Shown here piece by piece: positions 53,137 through 62,555 of a stretch of DNA of 64,000 nucleotides. How positions within the stretch are numbered: the stretch's first letter is position 1; each line of letters starts with the position of its first letter. This DNA comes from Rhodobacter maris (GTDB lineage: Bacteria; Pseudomonadota; Alphaproteobacteria; Rhodobacterales; Rhodobacteraceae): positions 1 to 64,000 of the forward strand of contig NZ_OBMT01000001.1 in assembly GCF_900217815.1 (NCBI RefSeq), written 5' to 3'. Made by a program: the position numbers and the translations under genes. A model generated the notes under the pieces. The model was given only the letters and a program-made list of their open reading frames with translations, made no database searches and had not been told where the DNA came from.

Positions 53137-54009
53137 TCAGAACCACTGGCCGGGCTCCATCAGCCCCAGATCCATCAGTTGCTGCCCGGTCCAGGAAAAC
53201 GGCACCGAATTGTGCCAGACAAAACTCTCGATGTCATAGGTCGAGCCCGGGTTGCGCTTGAGCGCCTTGGCGACACGGAAAGAGGCAATCGCCGCGGTCA
53301 TGTTGTTGTGCCATTGGCAGGCGTAGGTGTTGAGCTCTTCGTCACTCAGCGTGTGATCGGGGCGCAATGTGAGGCCCGGCGCGGTGCGGAAGAGCGCGAT
53401 CCGGTCGATCTTGCGCCTGTTTTCGGGGATATGCTCATCAAACCGCCAGCGCAGGCCGCCATAAAAATCGAGCTGGCGCTCTTTCGGATGGCCCTGGTTT
53501 GCCGGATCGGGACGGCCCAGCGCGTAATAGCCCGCGCGGTCGAGCATCGCCTCGTCGCGGTTCACCGCATCCGGGTTGCGGGCGAGATCGGGGGCGTAAA
53601 GGTCGATCACATAGCTCAGCATCGAAAACCGCCGCTCCTCGGCTTGGAAGGCCAGAAGCTCGCGCACATTGCGGTGCTCACAGAACGGGTAGAACAGATA
53701 TTCGGCGTTGAAGCAGTAATAGAACCAGACCCCGGGCGGCGCCGCGGCGAGGAGCGGGTTGACGGCCTCGGTCAGCGCATCGGGGCGGTGCATGTCCCAC
53801 GGAATGCGGTGGATCCGCGCGCTCACATCCTCGGGCAGCACCAGCGCTTCGGGCGCATAGACGATCAACGTGCGGAACCCCGCCGCGAGGTGATGGCGGA
53901 TCGTGCTCTCCACCGCGACCAGATCCTCAACCAGCACGATCGCCACCGGCCCGCGTGCGAGCGTGACCTTCGCCGAGGTCAGGAATGCGCTTTGTGAAAG
54001 ATAATCCAT
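53137..54009 (-). CDS. Glycosyltransferase-2-like protein of unknown role
   Basis: A 290-residue soluble protein. The N-terminal half begins with AKVTLARGPVAIVLVEDLVAVESTIRHHLAAGFRTLIVYAPE, resembling the nucleotide-binding part of GT-A glycosyltransferases, and continues with WFYYCFNAEYLFYPFCEHRNVRELLAFQAEERR. A canonical DxD motif is not evident. I use ATG 54009; an ATG at 54069 adds 20 residues. It lies 80 bases after pflA on the same strand, but a functional link is doubtful. Assignment is tentative. Confidence 0.5.
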   Translation of the reverse strand: MDYLSQSAFLTSAKVTLARGPVAIVLVEDLVAVESTIRHHLAAGFRTLIVYAPEALVLPEDVSARIHRIPWDMHRPDALTEAVNPLLAAAPPGVWFYYCFNAEYLFYPFCEHRNVRELLAFQAEERRFSMLSYVIDLYAPDLARNPDAVNRDEAMLDRAGYYALGRPDPANQGHPKERQLDFYGGLRWRFDEHIPENRRKIDRIALFRTAPGLTLRPDHTLSDEELNTYACQWHNNMTAAIASFRVAKALKRNPGSTYDIESFVWHNSVPFSWTGQQLMDLGLMEPGQWF

Positions 54010-54088
54010 GCCTGACGCGATCTGCCCGTTTGCGGCACTTTTGCCAAACCCCGGAAGGATTGCAAGCATGAGCCGCCCGGAGCGGACC

Positions 54089-54880
54089 TCAGCAGGCGAT
54101 CAGACCGCGGGCACGAAACACCGCGCGCGCCGCCTCGGCCTCATCCGGGCTTGGCGTGGGCGTGTCGGAAAGCTGATAGGCGGTGCCGACACCGGCCCAT
54201 TTCGCGCGGCCAAGCTGATGGAACGGCAGTACCTCGACCAGTTCCACGCTTGGCCCGAGGCTGGCAACGTAATCGGCCATCCGCGCCACCTCGTCGGCGC
54301 CATCGGTCCAGCCGGGCACGAGCACGTAGCGGATGCGCATTTTCTTGCCGAGCCGCACCATCCGCGCGGCGCAATCGAGCGTGGGTTTCAGCGCCTGCGC
54401 GGTGAGCGCCTGATGCCGTTCCGGGTCGATATGCTTGATGTCGAGCATCACAAGGTCGATCGGGTCGAACCAGTCATCGGCCACCCGCGCATGCAGATGG
54501 CCCTGCGTGTCGAGCGCCACATGGAGCCCAAGCCGGGCCTTGATCTCACGCGCGGTGGCATTGACAAACTCGGCCTGCATCATCGGCTCGCCGCCCGAAA
54601 AGGTCACCCCGCCCGCGAATTTCAGAAAGCTCGCAAGCGGCGCCACCTCGGCGAGCAGATCCTCAACCGAGACCTCACGCCCGTTGTGCAGCTTCCAGGT
54701 ATCGGGGTTGTGGCAATAAAGGCAGCGGAACTGGCACCCGGAGAGAAAGAACACGAAGCGCATGCCCGGCCCATCCACCGCCGCGCCCGATTCCAGCGAA
54801 TGCAGGAAGCCGTGGCAGGCGGCGGCATGGGGCGCACAAAGCGGCGGCTCGATCCTGGCCCGGGGCAGATCGAAGGTCAT
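54089..54880 (-). CDS. pflA: Pyruvate formate-lyase activating enzyme
   Basis: A 263-residue radical-SAM enzyme that makes the glycyl radical on PflB. The [4Fe-4S] motif is GCQFRCLYCHNPDTW (CxxxCxxC near residues 50-57), with GGVTFSGGEPMMQ near residue 93 as SAM-binding GGE. ATG 54880 lies eight bases after the pflB stop, so pflB-pflA is one operon as in enterobacteria. It needs reduced flavodoxin and acts only without oxygen. Confidence 0.95.
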   Translation of the reverse strand: MTFDLPRARIEPPLCAPHAAACHGFLHSLESGAAVDGPGMRFVFFLSGCQFRCLYCHNPDTWKLHNGREVSVEDLLAEVAPLASFLKFAGGVTFSGGEPMMQAEFVNATAREIKARLGLHVALDTQGHLHARVADDWFDPIDLVMLDIKHIDPERHQALTAQALKPTLDCAARMVRLGKKMRIRYVLVPGWTDGADEVARMADYVASLGPSVELVEVLPFHQLGRAKWAGVGTAYQLSDTPTPSPDEAEAARAVFRARGLIAC

Positions 54881-54887
54881 CGCGCCC

Positions 54888-57155
54888 TCACATGCTGGCG
54901 TGGAAGGTGCGCGAGATCACATCAAGCTGCTGGTCGCGGGTGAGCTTGACGAAGTTAACCGCATAGCCCGAGACCCGCACCGTCAGCTGCGGATAGGCCT
55001 CGGGGTGGGCCATCGCATCCTCAAGCGTTTCGCGGCGCAGCATGTTGACGTTCACATGGAAGCCTCCCGCATGGCAGAAGCCGTCCAGGCAATTGGCGAG
55101 GTTCGTCACCTGCTCGGCCTCGGTATGGCCCATCGAGGCGGGCGTCGCGCTCGCGGTCCAGGAGATGCCATCAAGCGCCGCCTCATAGGGGAGCTTGGCC
55201 ACAGAGGCGCCCGCCGCGACAAAGCCCTTCTTGTCGCGCCCGTTCATTGGGTTGGCGCCCGGAGCAAAAGGCGCGCCGGCGCGCCGGCCATCCGGCGTGT
55301 TGCCGGTTTTCTTGCCATAGACCACGTTCGAGGTGATCGTCAGGATCGACTGCGTCGGCGTGGCCCCCCGGTAGAAATGCGGCTGGCGCGCCACTTTCTT
55401 CATGAAGGTCTCGGTCAGCCAGACGGCGATTTCGTCCACCCGGTCATCGTTGTTGCCAAAGGCCGGATAGTCGCCCTCGATCTCGTAATCGGTGGCGAGC
55501 CCCGCCGCGTTGCGGATCACTTTTACCTTGGCGTGCTTGATCGCCGAGAGGCTGTCGGCCACGATCGAGAGCCCGGCGATGCCACAGGCCATGGTGCGCA
55601 GGATGTCGCGGTCATGCAGCGCCATCTCGATCCGCTCATAGGCGTATTTGTCGTGCATGTAGTGGATGGCGTTGAGCGCCTTCACATAGATCTTGGCGAG
55701 CCAGTCCATCGAAAGGTCGAACTTCGCCATCACCTCGTCATAGTCGAGCACCTCCGCCGTGATCGGCGTGAGCCCCTTCGCCACCAGCGCGCCGGATTTT
55801 TCGTCCACACCGCCGTTGATCGCGTAAAGGAGCGCTTTCGCAAGGTTCGCCCGCGCGCCAAAGAACTGCATCTGTTTACCGATCCGCATGGCGGAGACGC
55901 AGCAGGCGATGCCGTAATCGTCGCCCCATTTCGGGCGCATCAGGTCATCGTTTTCATACTGGATCGCGGACGTGTCCTTGGAGACCTTGGCGCAGAAATC
56001 CTTGAAGCCCCGCGGCAGGCCAACCGACCAAAGCACGGTCAGGTTCGGCTCGGGCGCTGGGCCGAGGTTGTAAAGCGTTTGCAGCACGCGGAACGAGGTT
56101 TTGGACACGAGCGTGCGCCCGTCTTCGCCCATGCCGCCGATGGCCTCGGTGACCCAGGTCGGGTCGCCCGAGAAGAGCGCGTCATAATCGGGCGTGCGCA
56201 AAAAGCGGATGATGCGCAGCTTGATCACGAGATCATCGATCAGCTCTTGCGCCTGCGCCTCGGTGAGCCGGCCTGCGGCAAGGTCGCGTTCAAAGTAGAT
56301 GTCGAGGAAGGTCGAGACCCGCCCCAAAGACATCGCCGCGCCGTTTTGTTCCTTCACCGCAGCGAGATAGCCAAAATAGGTGGCCTGCACCGCCTCGCGC
56401 GCCGTCACCGCGGGGGCCGAGAGATCGACACCGTATTTCAGCGCCATTTCACGCAGTTCTTCGAGCGCGCGGAACTGTTCGGAAAGCTCCTCGCGCAGCC
56501 GCAACGTGGCCTCGTCAAACACCGCATCGTCAAGCGCGTGGAACTCGGCCTGTTTTGCGGCTTTGAGCCGGTCGATCCCGTAAAGGGCAACGCGGCGATA
56601 ATCGCCAATGATCCGGCCCCGGCCATAGGCGTCGGGCAGCCCGGTGATCACGCCCGATTTGCGCGCGGCGAGAATGTCGGGCGAATAGGTGTCGAACACG
56701 CCCTGATTGTGGCTTTTACGATATTTGGTCCAGATTTCGGCCACAGTCGCATCGGAGTCAAAGCCATAGGCCTTGAGCCCGGCCTCGACCATGCGCAGCC
56801 CGCCATTGGGCATGATCGCGCGTTTGAGCGGCGCATCGGTTTGCAGGCCCACGATCAACTCGTTCGCGCGGTCGATATAGCCCGCGTCATGCGCGGTGAT
56901 GCTGGAGGGCCGATCCGCCGAAACATCGAGCACGCCCTTTTCGCGCTCAAGCTTCAGAAGCGCGGCAATGTCAGCCCAGAGCTTCGTGGTGCGCGCGGTC
57001 GGGCCCGCAAGGAACGCTGCATCGCCTTCATAAGGCGTGTAATTTTCCTGAATGAAACCGCGCAGGTCGATCATCTCGCGCCACTTGCCCTCGGAAAAAC
57101 CTTCCCACGGATCGATCAGGGGGCGGTTGATCGAGGTTTCGGTGAAGGCATTCAT
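54888..57155 (-). CDS. pflB: Formate C-acetyltransferase (pyruvate formate-lyase)
   Basis: A 755-residue glycyl-radical enzyme splitting pyruvate with CoA to acetyl-CoA and formate. The catalytic Cys pair is in GIACCVSAM near residue 418 and the radical glycine is Gly730 in [21 protein letters not shown], close to the C-terminus as expected. Length matches the E. coli enzyme (760). GGAAAGGAC precedes the ATG. No focA formate channel is next to it. It indicates fermentative growth in the dark or mixed photoheterotrophic redox balancing. Confidence 0.97.
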   Translation of the reverse strand: MNAFTETSINRPLIDPWEGFSEGKWREMIDLRGFIQENYTPYEGDAAFLAGPTARTTKLWADIAALLKLEREKGVLDVSADRPSSITAHDAGYIDRANELIVGLQTDAPLKRAIMPNGGLRMVEAGLKAYGFDSDATVAEIWTKYRKSHNQGVFDTYSPDILAARKSGVITGLPDAYGRGRIIGDYRRVALYGIDRLKAAKQAEFHALDDAVFDEATLRLREELSEQFRALEELREMALKYGVDLSAPAVTAREAVQATYFGYLAAVKEQNGAAMSLGRVSTFLDIYFERDLAAGRLTEAQAQELIDDLVIKLRIIRFLRTPDYDALFSGDPTWVTEAIGGMGEDGRTLVSKTSFRVLQTLYNLGPAPEPNLTVLWSVGLPRGFKDFCAKVSKDTSAIQYENDDLMRPKWGDDYGIACCVSAMRIGKQMQFFGARANLAKALLYAINGGVDEKSGALVAKGLTPITAEVLDYDEVMAKFDLSMDWLAKIYVKALNAIHYMHDKYAYERIEMALHDRDILRTMACGIAGLSIVADSLSAIKHAKVKVIRNAAGLATDYEIEGDYPAFGNNDDRVDEIAVWLTETFMKKVARQPHFYRGATPTQSILTITSNVVYGKKTGNTPDGRRAGAPFAPGANPMNGRDKKGFVAAGASVAKLPYEAALDGISWTASATPASMGHTEAEQVTNLANCLDGFCHAGGFHVNVNMLRRETLEDAMAHPEAYPQLTVRVSGYAVNFVKLTRDQQLDVISRTFHASM

Positions 57156-57539
57156 GAGGCAGTCCTTTCCGGTGGGGTGTTTTGCACCCGTCAGCGGCCT
57201 GAGCGGTCAGTGTGAGGGGGAATCGCTCCGGAGAACTGTTCTGGGCCTGAGCTTGGAACGGCGCGGTGGGAGGGACCACCCGATGCCTGAGTGAACACCG
57301 AACGGGACCGGATGGCAATGCTTCATATCCGGCTGAAATATATTAAAATACTATAATTTCAATAGCTTAAACCTAGACGCGGGGCGGCATTGACGCAACG
57401 GAATGACAATAATCTTACCAATTCCGACGATTGCGTGAAAGAATGCGCCGGGGCGGAATTTTCTTCCACCCCGGACCGTATTTTGCGCCATATCCTTGCG
57501 CACACATGCGCCAAACCCCGCAACGGTCACGAACCGCGC
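57156..57539. promoter_or_regulatory. pflB upstream region
   Basis: A 384-base gap. An AT-rich core at about 57333-57372 holds TGAAAT (57334-57339) and ATTTCA (57356-57361) as an inverted repeat around ATATTAAAATACTATA, the strongest promoter-like sequence here. A perfect TTGAT-N4-ATCAA FNR box was not found. The 3' end of the flavin oxidoreductase gene borders the gap on the right. No gene is seen. Confidence 0.45.
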
Positions 57540-59585
57540 TCAGATGTCTTTCATCAGCCGCAGCGCGTCATGAATCGCGGCATGGGTGTTGCGCGCGCTC
57601 ACCGCATCGCCGATGCGGTAAAGCGCAAAGCGGCCCGCGGGGTTTTGCGCCCCGACCTGCGGGCGCCCTGCGATCAGCGCATCGTAATCCACCGCACCAA
57701 GGTTTTGCGACAGCGGCTTGAGCGCGAAATAAAGCTCATCCAGCGGCATCGTGCCGTAATTGACGATCACCTGATCGTAGGTCTTTTCCGCCACCAGATC
57801 GCTGTAATCGGTGCCGATGCGCGCGCTCAGCCTGTTGCCCGCGCGGCTCACCCCCAAAAGCCGCTCTGCCACGGTAAAGGTGACGTCGAGCGGTTGCAGC
57901 GCGCGCATATAGGGCACGAGGTTCATCGCCATGATGTCGGGGGCAAAGATGCGGTCCGGCGTCATCACCTCGACCTTCGCGCCCGCCCGTGCCGCCACCT
58001 CGGCGGCCATCAGCCCCGGATGATCGCCGCTTTCATCATAGATCAGCACCTCGCGGCCCGGCTTCACATCGCCTGCGATGATATCCCAGGTGGAGACGAC
58101 AAGGCCCTGCTCCTCCTTGGTTTCGAAGAGCGTCAGGTTTGGCAGCCCGCCGGTGGCAATCACCACCACATCGGGCTCGAGGGCCGTCACATCCTTCGCC
58201 TCGGCCCAGGTGTTGAAGCGGAACGCCACATCGCGCGCGGCGCATTGCGCCATGCGCCAGTCGATGATCGAGAGCATTTCGCGGCGGCGCGGGTTTTGGG
58301 CGCAAAGCCGCACCTGCCCGCCCGGATCGGGCTGCGCCTCAAACACGGTCACCTCATGGCCGCGCTCGGCGGCCACGCGGGCGGCCTCAAGCCCGCCCGG
58401 CCCGGCGCCGACCACCACCACCTTCTTGCGCACAGCGGCGGGGGCAACCACATGCGGCAGCGTTTCCTCGCGCCCGGTCGCGGCATTGTGGATGCAAAGC
58501 GCGGGGCCGCCCGCATAGATCCGGTCCAGGCAATAGGTGGCGCCGACGCAGGGGCGGATTTCATCCTCCCGCCCCTCGATGATCTTGCGCACGATATGCG
58601 GGTCCGCCATATGCGCCCGCGTCATCCCCACCATGTCGAGAAGCCCCGCCGCAACGGCATGGCGCGCCGTTGCCACATCGGGGATGCGCGCGGCGTGGAA
58701 GGTGGGCATGCCGGTTGCCGCCCGCACCTGCCCGGCAAAATCAAGATGCGGCGCGGCCCGCATCCCCTGCACCGGGATCAGGTCGGTCATTGCCGGGTCG
58801 GAATGGATCCGGCCCCGCACCACATTGAGAAAATCGACCTGCCCCGAGGCGGCGAGGCGCTTGGAGATCTCGATCCCCTCGGTCGCGGTGATGCCCCCCT
58901 TTTGCGCCTCATCTGCCGTATAGCGCAGCCCGACGATGAACGCCGCGCCGACCCGCGCGCGGATCGCGCCGAGCACATCCATAAGCATCTGCATCCGGCT
59001 CTCAAGGCTCTGCCCGCCGTAACGCCCCTCCAGATCATTCGTCAGCGGTGACCAGAACTGATCGAGCAGATGGCCGTAGACCTCCAGCTCGATCCCGTCC
59101 ATGCCGCCTGCCTGCATCCGCTCGGCGGCATCGGCGAAATCATTGATGATGCGGGCAATATCCCAATCTTCGGCGAGCTTCGGAAAGGCCCGATGCGCCG
59201 GTTCGCGGTGCTTGGAGGAGGAAACCGAGGGCAGCCAGTCCCCCTTCGCCCAGGTGGTGCGGCGCCCCAGATGGGTGAGCTGGATCATCGCCGCACAGCC
59301 ATGCTCATGGAGCGCATCGGTGAGGCGGCGCACCCATGGCACCACCTCGTCGCGGTAGGCCAGCACGTTGTTGAAAACGGGCGGGCTGTCGCGCGAGACC
59401 GCCGCCGAACCCGCCGTCATGGCAAGCGCCACCCCCGCTTTTGCGCGCTCGGCGTGATAGGCGATGTAGCGCTCTTTCGGCATGCCGTCTTCCGGGTAGG
59501 CGGGTTCATGGCTCGTCGTCATGATCCGGTTGCGCAGCGTCAGATGCTTGAGTTGGTAGGGTTGCAAGAGCGGATCGTTGGACAT
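57540..59585 (-). CDS. NADH:flavin oxidoreductase, N-methylproline-demethylase / dienoyl-CoA-reductase type
   Basis: A 681-residue fusion of an FMN-binding TIM barrel (1-365, old yellow enzyme type) with an Fe-S-linked FAD/NAD domain (from about 390: VVVVGAGPGGLEAARVAAERGHEV). The linker holds Cys in RPCVGATYCLDR and ALCIHNAATGRE, the place of a [4Fe-4S] cluster; only three Cys are obvious. The family includes FadH, trimethylamine dehydrogenase and stachydrine (N-methylproline) demethylase; RPCVGATYC looks most like the last. ATG 59585 follows AGGAGG. Probably controlled by the divergent TetR regulator. Confidence 0.82.
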   Translation of the reverse strand: MSNDPLLQPYQLKHLTLRNRIMTTSHEPAYPEDGMPKERYIAYHAERAKAGVALAMTAGSAAVSRDSPPVFNNVLAYRDEVVPWVRRLTDALHEHGCAAMIQLTHLGRRTTWAKGDWLPSVSSSKHREPAHRAFPKLAEDWDIARIINDFADAAERMQAGGMDGIELEVYGHLLDQFWSPLTNDLEGRYGGQSLESRMQMLMDVLGAIRARVGAAFIVGLRYTADEAQKGGITATEGIEISKRLAASGQVDFLNVVRGRIHSDPAMTDLIPVQGMRAAPHLDFAGQVRAATGMPTFHAARIPDVATARHAVAAGLLDMVGMTRAHMADPHIVRKIIEGREDEIRPCVGATYCLDRIYAGGPALCIHNAATGREETLPHVVAPAAVRKKVVVVGAGPGGLEAARVAAERGHEVTVFEAQPDPGGQVRLCAQNPRRREMLSIIDWRMAQCAARDVAFRFNTWAEAKDVTALEPDVVVIATGGLPNLTLFETKEEQGLVVSTWDIIAGDVKPGREVLIYDESGDHPGLMAAEVAARAGAKVEVMTPDRIFAPDIMAMNLVPYMRALQPLDVTFTVAERLLGVSRAGNRLSARIGTDYSDLVAEKTYDQVIVNYGTMPLDELYFALKPLSQNLGAVDYDALIAGRPQVGAQNPAGRFALYRIGDAVSARNTHAAIHDALRLMKDI

Positions 59586-59622
59586 GGGCACCTCCTGAGG
59601 ATGACACAGGATTGCGAGAAAT

Positions 59623-59656
59623 GTTCACCTATGTCAAGTATGGGTTCACATGTGTC
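59623..59656. promoter_or_regulatory. Direct repeats between the flavoenzyme and TetR genes
   Basis: GTTCACCTATGTC (59623-59635) and GTTCACATGTGTC (59644-59656) are 13-base repeats whose starts are 21 bases apart, two helical turns, in a 113-base divergent gap. Two same-face copies suit cooperative binding by the TetR protein. Binding is inferred. Confidence 0.5.
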
Positions 59657-59698
59657 CATTTCCTTGCAAAGGCGCCGGGCCGCCGCTAGAATGGCGCC

Positions 59699-60328
59699 AT
59701 GACGGAAAAGGAAGATCCAACGGGCGGTTGGCGCGGCTCGCGCGAGGTGTGGCTTGCCGCGGCGCGGGAGGCATTTGTCGAAACCGGGCTTGAGGCGGTG
59801 AAAATCCAGCCGCTGGCGCAGCGGCTCGGCCTCGCCCGCACCTCGTTTTACTGGTTCTTTTCAGATCGCGCGGCACTTCTTGAGGCGCTGCTTGCGGATT
59901 GGGAAGAGCGCAATACCGGCGCGCTGATCGGCGCGACCGGGGCCTATGCGGCGACGTTGCAGGAGGCCGCGCTGAACCTGATTGCCATTTTTCTTGACGA
60001 CGGGCCGTTTTCGGCCGGGTTCGAGCGCGCGGTGCGCGGCTGGGCGCATGGCGATGGGGCGGTGGCCGCGCGGGTGCAGGCCGCCGATGCGGCGCGGCTC
60101 GGCGCCATCACCGCGATGTTCGCGCGCTTCGGCATCGCGCCAGTGGAGGCCGATGTGCGCGCGCGCAATGCCTATCTGGTGCAGATCGGCTATATCTCGA
60201 TGCAGCTTGCCGAGAGCTTCGAGGAGCGGCTGACCCGGATTCCCGATTACGTCAAGATCTACACCGGCGCCGCCCCCACCGCAGCGGAGATGACGCGGTT
60301 CAGGGCGGCACGGCGCCCCGCAGGCTGA
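59699..60328 (+). CDS. TetR/AcrR-family transcriptional regulator
   Basis: A 209-residue regulator with the N-terminal helix-turn-helix at about residues 15-60 (EAFVETGLEAVKIQPLAQRLGLARTSFYWFFSDRAALLEALL) and a helical ligand domain. It is divergent from the flavin oxidoreductase gene, the usual position of a local repressor. ATG 59699 has CGCCAT upstream and no clear ribosome-binding site, so translation may be weak or leaderless. Ligand unknown, perhaps an N-methylated amino acid. Confidence 0.85.
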   Translation: MTEKEDPTGGWRGSREVWLAAAREAFVETGLEAVKIQPLAQRLGLARTSFYWFFSDRAALLEALLADWEERNTGALIGATGAYAATLQEAALNLIAIFLDDGPFSAGFERAVRGWAHGDGAVAARVQAADAARLGAITAMFARFGIAPVEADVRARNAYLVQIGYISMQLAESFEERLTRIPDYVKIYTGAAPTAAEMTRFRAARRPAG

Positions 60329-60333
60329 GGGCC

Positions 60334-61614
60334 TCAGCGCCGCGGCGCGCGCCGGTTCAGGCTGGCGGGTCGGCCCGGCAGCGAGAGCGCCGCATCCGCG
60401 CGCGGCGTGCGCGCGATCACCTTGCCCTTGGCAATCACCGCCAGCCGTGCCGGACGCAGGCGCAGCGCATCGACCGGCCCGGCCGCATCGAGCACCACGA
60501 GCGAGGCTTTTGCGCCTTTCTTCAGCCCGTAATCCTCAAGCCCGATGATCGCGGCATTGGTCTCGGTGACCATGGTGAAACAGCGCGCCATCTCGTCGGG
60601 ATGGGTCATCTGCGCCACATGCATCCCCATGAAGGCGACATCGAGCATGTCGGCGGTGCCGAGCGAATACCACGGGTCAAGCACACAATCCTGCCCCCAG
60701 CCAACGGGAATGCCCAAAGCCTGCATCTCCTTCACCCGGGTCAGGCCGCGGCGTTTGGGGAAAGTGTCGTGGCGACCCTGCAGCACGATGTTGATAAGAG
60801 GGTTCGGGATCGCCGCGATCCCCGCCTCGGCGATCAGCGGCAAGAGCTTCGAGACGTAGTAATTGTCCATCGAATGCATCGAGGTGAGATGCGAGCCCGC
60901 CACCCGGCCCTGCAGGCCGCGCCGCTGGGTCTCGTAGGCCAGCGTCTCGATATGGCGGCTCATCGGATCATCCGTCTCGTCGCAATGGATGTCGACGCGC
61001 AGCCCCCGCGTGGCGGCGATCTCGCACAGATCGGCAAGGCTCGCCGCGCCCTCCGCCATGGTGCGCTCGAAATGCGGGATGCCGCCCACCACCTCAACGC
61101 CCATGTCGAGCGCTCGGATCAGGTTCTCGCGGCCATTCGGCGCGCGGTAGAGCCCGTCTTGCGGAAAGGCCACAAGCTGCAGGTCGATGTAATCCTTCAC
61201 CTTCTCGCGCACCTCAAGCATCGCGGTGACGGTGTTGAGGTGATCGGGCGTGGTATCGACATGCGAGCGGATCGCAAGGAGGCCCAGCGACGCCGCCCAG
61301 TCGCAATACTGCAGCGCCCGCGTGACCATTTCGTCAACCGTGGCGATCTCGCGCAACTCCCCCCAAAGCGAAATGCCCTCAAGCAGAGTGCCCGAGCCAT
61401 TCACCCGCGGCAGGCCGTAGCTCAGCGTTGCATCCAGGTGGAAATGCGGATCGACAAAGGGCGGCGCGACCAGATCGCCCGTCGCGTCGATCACCTCGCG
61501 CGCCTCCGCCGCGATCTTCGGCGCGATCTCGGCAATCCGCTCGCCCGCAATCGCAATATCGGCCACGCGGCCATCGGGGAGCGTGCCCCCCTTCACCAGC
61601 AGATCGAACATCAT
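60334..61614 (-). CDS. codA: Cytosine deaminase-like amidohydrolase
   Basis: A 426-residue metal-dependent amidohydrolase of the CodA type. The metal site includes PHFHLDATLS near residue 60, the His of GGIPHFE near 180, HCDETDDPMSRH near 215 and GQDCVLDPWYSLG near 313 with the catalytic Asp. CodA members deaminate cytosine to uracil; related enzymes act on isoguanine or other bases, so the substrate is not certain. The start overlaps the end of the ABC permease gene (ATG/ATGATG), linking it with nucleobase or nucleoside import. Confidence 0.88.
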   Translation of the reverse strand: MMFDLLVKGGTLPDGRVADIAIAGERIAEIAPKIAAEAREVIDATGDLVAPPFVDPHFHLDATLSYGLPRVNGSGTLLEGISLWGELREIATVDEMVTRALQYCDWAASLGLLAIRSHVDTTPDHLNTVTAMLEVREKVKDYIDLQLVAFPQDGLYRAPNGRENLIRALDMGVEVVGGIPHFERTMAEGAASLADLCEIAATRGLRVDIHCDETDDPMSRHIETLAYETQRRGLQGRVAGSHLTSMHSMDNYYVSKLLPLIAEAGIAAIPNPLINIVLQGRHDTFPKRRGLTRVKEMQALGIPVGWGQDCVLDPWYSLGTADMLDVAFMGMHVAQMTHPDEMARCFTMVTETNAAIIGLEDYGLKKGAKASLVVLDAAGPVDALRLRPARLAVIAKGKVIARTPRADAALSLPGRPASLNRRAPRR

Positions 61615-62555
61615 CTTTCCCCCTTGTTGAACGGCACCATCAGCGCCGCGGGCACCTCGGCGCGGCGCGACATCAGCACCAGCGCGAGGATCGAGAGCAG
61701 GTAAGGCATCATCAGGAAGAGCTGATAGGGCACCAGCGCCCCGATGGGCGTTTGTTGCAGCCGGATCTGCAACGCATCAAAGGCGGCAAAAAGGATCGCG
61801 CCAAGCATCGCCTTGCCCGGCTTCCAGGCGCCAAAGACCACCAGCGCGATGCAGATCCAGCCGCGCCCGTTGACCATGTCGAAGAAGAAGCTGTCGAAGG
61901 CGGAGAGCGTCAGGAATGCGCCGCCCACCGCCATGAAGCCCGAGCCGACGATCACCGCGCCCATGCGGATTGCCGTGACCGAAAGGCCCTGTGCGGCAAC
62001 GGCGGCCGGGCTCTCCCCCGCGGCGCGCACGGCAAGGCCCAAAGGCGTGCGGTAGAGCACGAAGGCGACGAGCGCGACGAGCGCGAAGGCGGCATAGGTG
62101 AGCGGCGTTTGCGTGAAGAAGGCGCTGCCCAGCCCCGGAATTTCCGACAGGCCGGGGATCGGATAGGGTTGGAAGGCGGTGATTTTAGGGGGCGAGGAGA
62201 CCTCGGGCAGGACCACGCGGTAGGTATAGAAGGTGAGCGAGGTGGCCAGAAGCGTGAGCCCGATGCCCACCACATGCTGCGAGAGCCCGAACGGCACGGA
62301 AAGGAGCCCATGCAGCGCTCCGAGCATCATGCCGGTGGCAAAGGCCACCGCCACGCCCCCCCAGAGCGGCAGGCCCATGTAAACGGCGATCCAGCCCGCG
62401 AAGGCGCCCGCGACCATGATCCCCTCGATGCCGAGGTTGAGCACGCCCGCGCGCTCGCAGATCAACTCCCCCATGGTGGCAAAGATGAGCGGCGAGGCGA
62501 TGCGGATCGCGGCAGCCCAGAAGGCGGCGGAGGTGAGGATCTCGAAAATGTCCAT
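61611..62555 (-). CDS. ABC transporter permease, nucleoside/BMP type (second)
   Basis: A 314-residue inner-membrane permease with about nine helices and the family features LICERAGVLNLGIEGIMVAGAFAG near residue 30 and GKAMLGAILFAAFDALQIRL near the end. It overlaps both neighbours: the codA start and, at TGATGG, the other permease. Together with the second permease and ATPase it forms an importer of the BmpA-nucleoside class. The binding protein is not in the window. Confidence 0.9.
   Translation of the reverse strand: MDIFEILTSAAFWAAAIRIASPLIFATMGELICERAGVLNLGIEGIMVAGAFAGWIAVYMGLPLWGGVAVAFATGMMLGALHGLLSVPFGLSQHVVGIGLTLLATSLTFYTYRVVLPEVSSPPKITAFQPYPIPGLSEIPGLGSAFFTQTPLTYAAFALVALVAFVLYRTPLGLAVRAAGESPAAVAAQGLSVTAIRMGAVIVGSGFMAVGGAFLTLSAFDSFFFDMVNGRGWICIALVVFGAWKPGKAMLGAILFAAFDALQIRLQQTPIGALVPYQLFLMMPYLLSILALVLMSRRAEVPAALMVPFNKGER

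Noticed and set aside
57395-57425. FNR box upstream of pflB
   Set aside because: A TTGAC half occurs, but no ATCAA partner at the right spacing, so no FNR site is called.
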